Below the pieces are notes generated by a model. It searched no databases. It had not been told where the DNA came from and saw only the letters and a list, made by a program, of their open reading frames with translations. From Planctomycetota bacterium (GTDB lineage Bacteria; Planctomycetota; Phycisphaerae; WQYP01), in the NCBI GenBank assembly GCA_021818565.1, contig JAKATV010000092.1, positions 1-9,465 of the forward strand: DNA of 9,465 nucleotides, in the 5' to 3' direction. The first letter of the stretch is position 1; each line of letters opens with the position of its first letter. The position numbers and the translations under genes are program-made. Below, one piece after another: positions 1 through 6,693 of the stretch.

Positions 1-12
1 GTCGCGTTCTGT

Positions 13-51
13 AAAAAAAAACGCCGGGCAGTCAGGAGACTGGCCCGGCGT
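13..51 (-). terminator. Rho-independent terminator of ssrA
   Basis: An inverted repeat of eight G/C-rich pairs (CGCCGGGC at 22-29 with GCCCGGCG at 43-50, plus one A-T pair) encloses a short loop. Read on the minus strand it is followed at once by a run of nine T (plus-strand A at 13-21). It starts a few bases after the mature 3' end of the tmRNA, as expected for an intrinsic terminator of that gene. Confidence 0.93.
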
Positions 52-56
52 AAACT

Positions 57-436
57 TGGAGGCGGAGGGAGTCGAACCCTCGTCCCGTGGCAGGTTGAAG
101 ACAACCTCTACGTGCGTAGACTGCATGTTAATCTCAAATCGCCGGACGCCGACAGTCTGACTTCCGGAAATTCCAGCCCATCCTGGGTCTTAGCAAATGG
201 CCGATAGACGTTGCCATTTGAGCATTCCGCTAGTCGTCGGTTCGTCGCAAGCCGCGGACTTCCTGCGGGAACCGGGTTGCCTGTTTAATTAGGCAGCCAA
301 CCGAAGGCTTGCGCCCCCGGCTGTTGGGAACTTGAAGTTCTCAGCATTTGATTTTTTGCCACTCAGTTTAACGACTTGTTTGGCAGGTCGGCACGCCATC
401 ATCGACACTACTGTCCGGTCGATACCTTTCGCCCCC
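57..436 (-). ncRNA. ssrA: Transfer-messenger RNA (tmRNA, ssrA)
   Basis: tmRNA rescues ribosomes stalled on broken mRNAs and, with SmpB, adds a degradation tag to the unfinished protein. Read on the minus strand, the 5' end GGGGGCG (from 436) pairs over seven positions, including one G-U, with CGCCTCC near 58-64. Beside it are a five-pair T arm and TTCGACT loop (GAGGG/CCCTC), the GGTATCGAC element of the tRNA-like domain, and a CTACGCACGTAGA stretch typical of tmRNA. The discriminator base is A at 57. CCA is not encoded, so it must be added after transcription. The length of about 380 bases is normal for a one-piece tmRNA. An internal tag reading frame ends Leu-Ala-Ala-stop in the loop of a GCCT/AGGC helix, the expected place. 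A strong promoter precedes the gene and an intrinsic terminator follows it. Identity is very secure; the exact ends are good to within a base or two. Confidence 0.97.
289..345 (-). other. tmRNA proteolysis-tag reading frame
   Basis: Within ssrA, the frame closing with TTG GCT GCC TAA reads back to a GCT resume codon at 345-343 and encodes AENFKFPTAGGASLRLAA, 18 residues. The Ala start, the early Glu-Asn-aromatic residues and the Leu-Ala-Ala end are the features recognised by ClpXP-type proteases. The resume codon is an inference: the bases before it are A-rich (AAAAAATCAAAT), so a start one or two codons earlier (AAT or TCA) cannot be excluded from sequence alone. The tag is longer than the 10-11 residues of enterobacteria. 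Confidence 0.75.
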
Positions 437-461
437 TTTCAAAGAGCTAAATCAAGCACTT

Positions 462-490
462 ATTATACCCCGCCGACAGGTGGGCAACAA
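462..490 (-). promoter_or_regulatory. Sigma-70-type promoter of ssrA
   Basis: On the minus strand a perfect TATAAT (462-467) lies 17 bases downstream of TTGTTG (485-490). The predicted start near 455 leaves a leader of about 19 bases before the mature tmRNA 5' end at 436, as expected for a precursor trimmed by RNase P. The strength fits an abundant housekeeping RNA. Confidence 0.85.
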
Positions 491-525
491 ACTCAGGGAA
501 ATTAACACGGGGGAAATTGATATGT

Positions 526-537
526 GTGGCATCGGAT
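526..537 (+). repeat. 12-base direct repeat, copy 1
   Basis: GTGGCATCGGAT occurs here and again, exactly, at 2321-2332. Similarity continues loosely as TTG followed by a G-rich stretch. This copy is in the ssrA/exported-protein intergenic region, 144 bases before the ATG at 682 and 13 bases before a TATACT at 551-556. A shared regulatory site is possible, but two copies are weak evidence. Confidence 0.4.
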
Positions 538-666
538 GCTTGGGCGGGGGTATACTCTATATCAAGGGAGGCTCATAGCGAGCTTGGTTGGCCAAAAGCC
601 GTCGAGTGATTTCGGGTATTGATTGTCGGATTCCGCCTGGGCTGGACAATACGCAGGCATTTGTGT

Positions 667-671
667 GGAGG
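667..671 (+). promoter_or_regulatory. Ribosome binding site that sets the start at 682
   Basis: GGAGG ends ten bases before the ATG at 682. No comparable site precedes the in-frame ATG at 619, and only the 682 start puts a signal peptide at the N terminus, so the longer 563-residue reading was set aside. Confidence 0.8.
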
Positions 672-681
672 AACATATCTA

Positions 682-2310
682 ATGAAGCGTTTAGCCGTTT
701 TAGCCGCGAGTCTGGCACTTATGCTGTCAACCTTAACGGCACACGCCGCAGAGTTGGGAGGGGTACATGCCGATGGCTACATGATTGTGCCCGTCAAGCG
801 AGTACCTAAAAGGTATGATGCCGGCTTCTCCATGTATTCCGCGGCTTGGCCGCTCCTGCTGCGGTACCCGGGGAATCAATTTCAATCAGGGCTGTTCGGC
901 ACATGGATGGCGGCCCAGTACACGGGCAAGCCCCCGCAACATTTATATTCGGACATTGAAGGGGGCCTTGGCTGGTGGCGCGGTACCCGATTTCCCACGG
1001 CGGCCCCGAAGTTTCACCTGGGGGGTGTGGCGTTTAATTTTCAGTTCATAGCGGACGCACCGGGCAATGGCAAAGGCAGTTGGAAGCACCCGCGTGGGGC
1101 TTACGCCGTGGCCCAGCTTAGTCCCTGGTTGCTCTTTCCGCCTGATGGTCTCACCCTGAAACCGGGTGTCAATGGACAACTCTTTGGGTACGGCTATCTG
1201 CCGCTGCCGCTTACCGATCCGCAAGCAACCACCGACGGCAAAAACATTCCCATGGGCAACCACTGCTGGACATTGTTTCTTAACACGCGCAACTTCAAGG
1301 GGCCAGTCTGTTTTTTTACGCCGTACTTCTGGAACCGCCCCGCCGTAAAGCACGCGCGCCTCGTTGGCAAACTGCTTGACTCGCGGTGGTCCATTGCCAA
1401 TAAGGCCTTTCAGATGGAAACACAGTATCTTCCGGCCGCTATAAGCAAGATCCGTACGGGCACCTACGCGCGTCTTGGGCAGGTGTCGTTCCCGGCCAAT
1501 AGCCAGGGGAATGCCGTTCTGCTCAACCGCCTGACCAGCTACAGTCGTCAGGCGCTTTGGGACCCCGTAAAAGCATGGTTTAACGGCGGCCCTGCGGTAA
1601 GCGGCAGGATCCCCTTGTCGCAGGGCGTTGTGCAGCGGTTTACGCCCCATTTATGGTCTACTTGGAAGATCTATGCCAATAGCACATCCAAGACGCAGCG
1701 AGCCGGGCTGCCTTGGACGCTTTTCGCCAAAGCATTTCTTCCGGACCCGGTGTCCTACGGCTTCACTTGGAACCGGCAGTTGGTGCACGACGGACCCAAT
1801 GGCTTCCGCGCCTTGTTGCCGCGATTCTACCGGCTTGTGCACCATGGAAAACAGGTTCAATGGCATGCGGTACACGCGGCCGATGTTCCCAATGCAACTG
1901 GGCTTAAGGGCGTGAATTTTTATCCATCGCGGAGGCGGCCGCCCAGGCCCTACACCACGCCCGCCGGCCCCAACAGTTCCTACAAAAAGCCCGGCCCGGC
2001 GGCCGGCCCCTTTTACGCTCATTTAAGCGATGGCTCGGTGGTAACCTATTACTGGTATCGTTTTGAAGACCAGCCCGCGCTGCTGCACGCCGACCTTAGT
2101 CAGGCCGAACGTGACAAAATGCAGAAGCGCGCCGAAATGTTGCAACGCCATTGGACAAAAAACCGCCAGTACCTGCCGCCGCCGACGCAAGGCTCGCTGG
2201 TTGATCTTGACCCGGCCCAACTCGTCACGCCGCCCAAACGTCTGGCTATCGGCTATGTGCCCATTGTCACCCGCCAGCAGTGGGCGGCCTCCCGTCGCAA
2301 CGGGAAATAA
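682..2310 (+). CDS. Exported protein of unknown function (542 aa)
   Basis: No family was recognised. The N terminus is a clear Sec signal peptide: Lys-Arg at residues 2-3, a hydrophobic core at 4-19, and likely cleavage after Ala-His-Ala at 20-22. No further membrane segment is apparent, so the product is probably periplasmic, outer-membrane associated or secreted. The mature part is unusually rich in Trp, Tyr, Phe, Pro and Gly. Examples are the Met-Tyr-Ser-Ala-Ala-Trp-Pro stretch at 51-57, the Gly-Trp-Trp-Arg at 97-100 and the Tyr-Tyr-Trp-Tyr-Arg-Phe at 456-461. There are only two Cys after the signal (195 and 210), which could form a disulphide. Residues 417-443 are a Pro/Arg-rich, probably disordered linker. 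Residues 470-492 are charged and likely helical, followed by Tyr-Leu-Pro-Pro-Pro. The C-terminal block from 443 on looks like a distinct module. It is on the strand of the ABC exporter genes 136 bases downstream, with no convincing terminator between, so joint transcription is possible. That it is a real gene is secure from the signal peptide, ribosome site and length; its function is open. Confidence 0.88.
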   Translation: MKRLAVLAASLALMLSTLTAHAAELGGVHADGYMIVPVKRVPKRYDAGFSMYSAAWPLLLRYPGNQFQSGLFGTWMAAQYTGKPPQHLYSDIEGGLGWWRGTRFPTAAPKFHLGGVAFNFQFIADAPGNGKGSWKHPRGAYAVAQLSPWLLFPPDGLTLKPGVNGQLFGYGYLPLPLTDPQATTDGKNIPMGNHCWTLFLNTRNFKGPVCFFTPYFWNRPAVKHARLVGKLLDSRWSIANKAFQMETQYLPAAISKIRTGTYARLGQVSFPANSQGNAVLLNRLTSYSRQALWDPVKAWFNGGPAVSGRIPLSQGVVQRFTPHLWSTWKIYANSTSKTQRAGLPWTLFAKAFLPDPVSYGFTWNRQLVHDGPNGFRALLPRFYRLVHHGKQVQWHAVHAADVPNATGLKGVNFYPSRRRPPRPYTTPAGPNSSYKKPGPAAGPFYAHLSDGSVVTYYWYRFEDQPALLHADLSQAERDKMQKRAEMLQRHWTKNRQYLPPPTQGSLVDLDPAQLVTPPKRLAIGYVPIVTRQQWAASRRNGK

Positions 2311-2320
2311 GCGCGATGGA

Positions 2321-2332
2321 GTGGCATCGGAT
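2321..2332 (+). repeat. 12-base direct repeat, copy 2
   Basis: This is an exact copy of GTGGCATCGGAT at 526-537. It lies 11 bases after the stop of the exported protein and 114 bases before the GTG start of the first ABC subunit. It is followed by ATTTGCAC and a G-rich stretch, echoing the context of copy 1. Confidence 0.4.
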
Positions 2333-2446
2333 ATTTGCACGCCGGGGCGGTTTGAAGTAAGTTCAGCTTTTGCGGAAACCGCTCCTCCCGGCCGCCATCT
2401 ATGACGGGGCGGCTTTGCGCATGATCATTGGCTTTGCGGCGGATTC

Positions 2447-4471
2447 GTGGCACGTATGCAACGCGACAAGCAATCTTCGAATTCAGGGCAGCCTCGAACG
2501 GATCAGCCGCCTTTAGCGGAGCGTGCGCGGGGCGGGAACGGATCAGACTTTTCATCCGCCGCTACCGGATCGCTTCCACCGAATACGGCGGCGCGCGATC
2601 CGAATAACTTCAGCAATTTTGAGCTTATTAAGCACATGTTCCAATTCGTGCGGCCGGTAAAATGGCTGGCGGTTCTGGCGTGTTTGCTGGTGGGGCTGGG
2701 CGTCTTTCTGGAAATATCGGCTGTAGACCTCACGCGCGTGGTGATTAACACCGTCGGCACCACATTAAGTTCAGCGGGGACGCAGATCGCTGGGGGCACG
2801 CAAAAGCCGGACTGGAATGCCTTTCGTCATGGTTCGCTGCATGTGGCGTTGATGCTGGTGGGGATGTTGGCGTTTTTTATCATACTTTCGAGCGTATGCA
2901 ATTTTTTTCGCAGCATTACCAACACCCGCTTAAGCATGGATATGGTGTTTCATATGCGATCAGCGGTGTACGATCAACTCCAGCAGGTGGGCTTTTCATT
3001 TCATGACGCCCATTCCAGCGGGCAATTGATCAACCGGGCTTTGTCGGATTTGCATAATGTACGGTTTTTTGTGAACTTGTCTCTGGTTTCCATCGCGGAA
3101 ATTGTCGGTTACACAATTGGTTATAATATTTTAATCGCCACGATCAACCCGTGGGTGGGTCTGGCGTCCTTATTGCCGGTGCCGTTCTGGATCTGGTACA
3201 TTCTGCGATTTGGGAAAAAAATGCGCCCGGTGCAGCGGGACCTGATGGCCACCGGCGATCAACTGGTCAATGTGTACAGCGAAAATGTCGCGGGCGTAAA
3301 TGTGGTCAAGGCGTTTGCTACCGAAACCACGGAGACCGGCAAATACAACGCGACGGCCGATACCTATTTTTCACAGGTCATGACCACCGTGGGCATGTGG
3401 GCAAATTTTATTCCCGTGATTCGGGGAATCGCCACGGGAGCCAATTTGCTGCTGTTTTTTCTAGGTGCCATGCTGGCGGTCAGCGGAAAACTGCACGCCG
3501 GTGATATTCTGGTATTTGGCGTAGCGATGGGAGCGATCCTCTCACGCTTGCAACAAATTAACCAGATCGCCAACCAATATCAGATGGCCGTGGTTTCCGC
3601 CCGTCGCTTTTTTGAAATCCTCTATGCCTATCCCAGTATCACGGAAGCTGCGGCATTACCAGCATTGCCGCGGGGGCCGGGCGCGGTGGAATTTTCCGGC
3701 GTCAGCTTTGGCTATCATCCGGAAAAGCCGGTCTTAAAAAACATCTCCTTTCAGGCACCTGCGGGTTCAGTTATAGCGCTGGTGGGTCCTACGGGGGCCG
3801 GCAAAACCACGATGATGCAGCTTCTGGCCCGCTTCTATGATCCGCAAACCGGGGCCATTTTTGTTGATGGTCATGATATTCGATCTGTTTCCCTGCGTTC
3901 GGTGCGGCAGGCGATGGGATTTGTATTTCAGGAAACCTTTCTTTTCTCGGACACGGTGATTAACAACATCCGCTATGGTGATCCCAAGGCCTCCGTGGAG
4001 CAGGTGGAAGCGGCGGCGCGGATTGCGCAGGCCCATGAATTTATTATGGATATGCCAAAACAATATGACACCATGCTGGGCGAACGCGGGCTGACGCTTT
4101 CCGGCGGGCAGAAGCAACGATTAGCCATTGCCCGGGCCATTGTAGCCAATCCGCGCATTCTCATACTTGACGACGCCCTGGCCGCCGTGGATCCGGAGAC
4201 TGAACACCTCATCCGCCGCGCTTTGGAACTGGTGTTGCAGCATCGCACCGTTTTTATCATCGCCCACCGTTTAAGTACGGTCAAAGCGGCTGATCTGGTG
4301 CTGGTGCTGGAAGAGGGAACTATTACTCAGGCCGGCACGCATGACGCGCTGTTGCGACAACACGGGCATTACCGGGAAATTGCCGAGGTGCAGTTGCTGG
4401 GCGGCGGTCCGGGCGTCCTGCCACCGCTGGGATCGACATCGCGGCGTGGCGCGGCGGAGGGAGCGCTATGA
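2447..4471 (+). CDS. ABC exporter half-transporter, subunit 1 (degenerate Walker B)
   Basis: This is a type I ABC exporter half (membrane domain fused to ATPase), 674 residues from a GTG start; an ATG three codons on (2456) is equally possible because no strong ribosome site is present. Residues 1-55 are a polar, Ser/Gly/Pro-rich cytoplasmic extension. Six membrane helices lie near 72-92, 131-152, 207-230, 233-253, 318-345 and 350-372. The ATPase has an A-loop Tyr (423), Walker A GPTGAGKT (447-454), Q-loop Gln (495), a perfect LSGGQ (551-555), Walker B ILILDD (571-576) and an H-loop His (607). Asp576 replaces the usual catalytic Glu, the mark of the degenerate half of a heterodimer. The C terminus is a Gly/Pro-rich tail from about 651. 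The next gene begins inside this one's stop codon and supplies the competent Walker B. The substrate (drug, lipid or peptide) cannot be told from sequence. Known pairs of this layout include TM287/288, BmrC/BmrD and MdlA/MdlB. Confidence 0.95.
   Translation: MARMQRDKQSSNSGQPRTDQPPLAERARGGNGSDFSSAATGSLPPNTAARDPNNFSNFELIKHMFQFVRPVKWLAVLACLLVGLGVFLEISAVDLTRVVINTVGTTLSSAGTQIAGGTQKPDWNAFRHGSLHVALMLVGMLAFFIILSSVCNFFRSITNTRLSMDMVFHMRSAVYDQLQQVGFSFHDAHSSGQLINRALSDLHNVRFFVNLSLVSIAEIVGYTIGYNILIATINPWVGLASLLPVPFWIWYILRFGKKMRPVQRDLMATGDQLVNVYSENVAGVNVVKAFATETTETGKYNATADTYFSQVMTTVGMWANFIPVIRGIATGANLLLFFLGAMLAVSGKLHAGDILVFGVAMGAILSRLQQINQIANQYQMAVVSARRFFEILYAYPSITEAAALPALPRGPGAVEFSGVSFGYHPEKPVLKNISFQAPAGSVIALVGPTGAGKTTMMQLLARFYDPQTGAIFVDGHDIRSVSLRSVRQAMGFVFQETFLFSDTVINNIRYGDPKASVEQVEAAARIAQAHEFIMDMPKQYDTMLGERGLTLSGGQKQRLAIARAIVANPRILILDDALAAVDPETEHLIRRALELVLQHRTVFIIAHRLSTVKAADLVLVLEEGTITQAGTHDALLRQHGHYREIAEVQLLGGGPGVLPPLGSTSRRGAAEGAL
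4456..4461 (+). promoter_or_regulatory. Ribosome binding site for ABC subunit 2, inside subunit 1
   Basis: GGAGGG sits six bases before the ATG at 4468, within the last codons of subunit 1. Together with the ATGA overlap it points to translational coupling and near-equal output of the two subunits. Confidence 0.8.
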
Positions 4472-6465
4472 AGCCGCTATTGCCATTCTTACGCCGCCGG
4501 AGGGACACCCCCAAGCCCGCAGCGCAACAACGGGCGGGTTCATCCGAAGACCTATCGTCCCTCGACCCGGATTTTGAGCCGGATCGCAAGCCTATTGAGC
4601 GCAAGGTTCTCCGGGGTGTGCTGGGCTGGATGCGGCCTTATCGCAATGCTTATATTCTTACCACCGTGGTGGGCACGATGGTAAATCTGTTGGAAATGAT
4701 CACACCGCGCTATATGCAGCAACTGGTGGACACGGACATTCCTGGAAAACATCCAAATATATTCACATCGTTTATTATCAATATGATAAGCCGGGTGAAT
4801 GTCGGTGCCGCGGGAACGCTGGCGCATCTGGGGCGGCGGGAACTGGCGTATTGCAATATTACTTCCACCATTGGCGCGTGGGCTTTAACCATGACGGTGG
4901 CGCTGCTGCTGCAGCGCTTCGGAATTTATTACACCACGTTGATCGGGCAGAAAGTGATTTTCACGCTTCGCCGGGCGGTTTTTGCGCATTTGCAGGAACT
5001 GTCCATGAGCTTTTATGACAAAACACGTTTTGGCCGCATTCTGACGCGCGGCACCAGCGATATTGATTCCATGTCTAATTTTATTGTCTGGGGGATCAAT
5101 ACCGCTTTTTCCAACCTTACCATGATGCTCATTGCGGCGACCATTATCATGCTGATGGACTGGCGCATCGGGCTGGCGGTATTGTGGCTGGGGCCGGTGC
5201 TTTATTTGATGAATAACTTTTATCGCCGGAAGGTGGGTGTGGCGTGGCGTATGACGCGGGAAGGCTATACGCGCGTGAGCACCAATCTGGCGGAAAATAT
5301 TTCCGGAATGCGCGTCGTGACCGCTTTTAACCGCCAGAATCAGAATCTTGATGTGTTTAATGATCTGCAAACCACCAACACCGCCAATAACATGCGAGCT
5401 GCCTATATCAACGGCATTTATCAACCCCTGCTGGGCGTGGTGGGATTTCTGGGAAAAGTGATTATTCTCCTGTTTGGCGCGTGGCTGGTTTTCCATACCG
5501 CCGATGGCCCGGCAAACCAGCGGTTCAAAGTCGGGGAACTTGTCGCATTGTATGTTTACTGGGACTGGTTTATGGGGCCGGTCATTAACTTCGGCAATTT
5601 TTACAATGACACGATGATGGCTATGGCGTGTGCCGAACGTGTGCAGAACCTGCTGGCGGAAAAGCCGCAGGTCACGGATGTACCCGATGCCCTGGTGCTT
5701 GCGGAAATTCGCGGCGCTGTGCGTTTTGAACACGTAAGCTTTGGCTACGATCCCGCTAAGCCGGTGTTGCATGATGTTAATTTTGACGCCCAGGCGGGAC
5801 AAACCATTGCGCTGGTGGGGCAGACCGGCTGCGGCAAATCCACGGTGATCAGCCTGATCTGCCGATTCTATCAACCCCAGCAGGGACGAATTCTCATTGA
5901 TGGCTATGATCTGCGCAAAATTCAGGGCGAAAGTCTGCATCGACAAACCGGCATTGTTTCTCAGAATAATTTTCTCTTCACCGGTACCGTCATGGATAAC
6001 ATCCGCTACACCCGACCGGATGCGACGGATCAGCAGGTGTATGACGCCGCCCGGCAGTTGGATTGTTACGACATCCTCTCCCGGCTTAAAGATGGTTTCC
6101 AGACCGATGTGGGTGAACGCGGGGGGTCACTTAGTCTGGGCCAGCGGCAACTGGTCTGCTTCTGCCGGGCGTTTCTGGCCAATCCACGAATTTTAATTCT
6201 TGATGAAGCCACCAGCGCCATTGATACGCAAACCGAGTTGCTGATTCAAAATGCTCTGGAACGCCTGGTGGAAAACCGCACCACGTTTATCGTGGCACAT
6301 CGCTTGAGCACCATCATTGGTGCCCATCAGGTGCTGGTACTGGATCAGGGACGCATTGTTGAACACGGCAACCACCAGAGCCTTCTGGAGCGCAACGGCC
6401 AATACGCCCGGCTCTACTACGAATTTACCCATGGCCATGACATTAAGCCGCATCTGGCCCCCTAA
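4468..6465 (+). CDS. ABC exporter half-transporter, subunit 2 (catalytic Glu present)
   Basis: This is the second half of the exporter, 665 residues. Its ATG overlaps the stop of subunit 1 (ATGA, 4 bases). A basic N-terminal tail (Arg9-Arg12 and further charged residues to about 58) precedes six membrane helices near 60-80, 131-153, 205-228, 232-250, 318-343 and 355-376. The loop between helices 1 and 2, about 50 residues (81-130), is much longer than usual. The ATPase carries an A-loop Tyr (427), Walker A GQTGCGKS (451-458), Q-loop Gln (499), signature LSLGQ (555-559; Leu instead of the third-position Gly), Walker B ILILDE with Glu580, D-loop SAID and His611. In a head-to-tail dimer its Walker motifs meet the LSGGQ of subunit 1 to form the working site. 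Its LSLGQ meets the Asp-bearing Walker B of subunit 1 to form the degenerate site. It acts in the inner membrane as an ATP-driven exporter of unknown substrate. No clear terminator follows it. Confidence 0.95.
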   Translation: MKPLLPFLRRRRDTPKPAAQQRAGSSEDLSSLDPDFEPDRKPIERKVLRGVLGWMRPYRNAYILTTVVGTMVNLLEMITPRYMQQLVDTDIPGKHPNIFTSFIINMISRVNVGAAGTLAHLGRRELAYCNITSTIGAWALTMTVALLLQRFGIYYTTLIGQKVIFTLRRAVFAHLQELSMSFYDKTRFGRILTRGTSDIDSMSNFIVWGINTAFSNLTMMLIAATIIMLMDWRIGLAVLWLGPVLYLMNNFYRRKVGVAWRMTREGYTRVSTNLAENISGMRVVTAFNRQNQNLDVFNDLQTTNTANNMRAAYINGIYQPLLGVVGFLGKVIILLFGAWLVFHTADGPANQRFKVGELVALYVYWDWFMGPVINFGNFYNDTMMAMACAERVQNLLAEKPQVTDVPDALVLAEIRGAVRFEHVSFGYDPAKPVLHDVNFDAQAGQTIALVGQTGCGKSTVISLICRFYQPQQGRILIDGYDLRKIQGESLHRQTGIVSQNNFLFTGTVMDNIRYTRPDATDQQVYDAARQLDCYDILSRLKDGFQTDVGERGGSLSLGQRQLVCFCRAFLANPRILILDEATSAIDTQTELLIQNALERLVENRTTFIVAHRLSTIIGAHQVLVLDQGRIVEHGNHQSLLERNGQYARLYYEFTHGHDIKPHLAP

Positions 6466-6577
6466 AGCGCGTTGCGAGATGGCGGGGGTTTGCGGGGGCT
6501 ACAGTTACAGGTTACGCGTTGCAGTGGGGAGTTCGTATTGACCCTTGCGCATTGTGGCGTGTCACAGCGCGTGCGAC

Positions 6578-6607
6578 TTGATTTCCTGATAGATTGCCAT
6601 CTATACT
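6578..6607 (+). promoter_or_regulatory. Candidate sigma-70 promoter of the flavin oxidoreductase gene
   Basis: TTGATT (6578-6583) and TATACT (6602-6607) are 18 bases apart in the 228-base gap after the ABC genes. The predicted start near 6614 gives a leader of about 80 bases. Four of six and five of six consensus positions match, and the surrounding gap shows nothing else of note. The promoter suggests the oxidoreductase can be expressed apart from the ABC pair. Confidence 0.55.
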
Positions 6608-6693
6608 TGCCTGGGCTGTTGCCGATGGCTCGTGCCAGTGTCCGACAGGGTTGTGCGGGGCGCGGGCTATGATGGGTTTTTGGAGTTATTGTA

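Noticed and set aside
1..60. Integration site of a mobile element at the ssrA 3' end
   Set aside because: ssrA 3' ends are common attachment sites, but here the native terminator follows directly and no integrase or repeated ssrA end is visible in the window.
551..556. TATACT as -10 of a plus-strand promoter for the exported protein
   Set aside because: A good -10, but no acceptable -35 at 16-18 bases; the TTGATA at 517 is 28 bases away.
619..681. Upstream ATG giving a 21-residue longer exported protein
   Set aside because: It has no ribosome site, it would bury the signal peptide, and GGAGG is correctly placed for the ATG at 682.
943..1650. 235-residue minus-strand open frame
   Set aside because: It lies fully antisense to the exported protein, has no ribosome site or recognisable motif, and is rich in residues typical of shadow frames.
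2291..2304. CCCGT/ACGGG hairpin at the end of the exported-protein gene
   Set aside because: It has only five pairs, lies before the stop codon and has no T run, so it is not a terminator.
2336..2364. TTGCAC-17-TAAGTT as a promoter for the ABC pair
   Set aside because: The -10 matches only three of six positions, too weak to list as a promoter.
2391..2413. GCCGCC/GGCGGC inverted repeat before the ABC genes
   Set aside because: It has a long loop and no T run or known operator match; GC-rich inverted repeats of six are expected by chance here.
4885..5946. 353-residue minus-strand open frame inside ABC subunit 2
   Set aside because: The plus strand encodes unmistakable ABC motifs through the whole stretch; the antisense frame is His/Gln-rich without domains.
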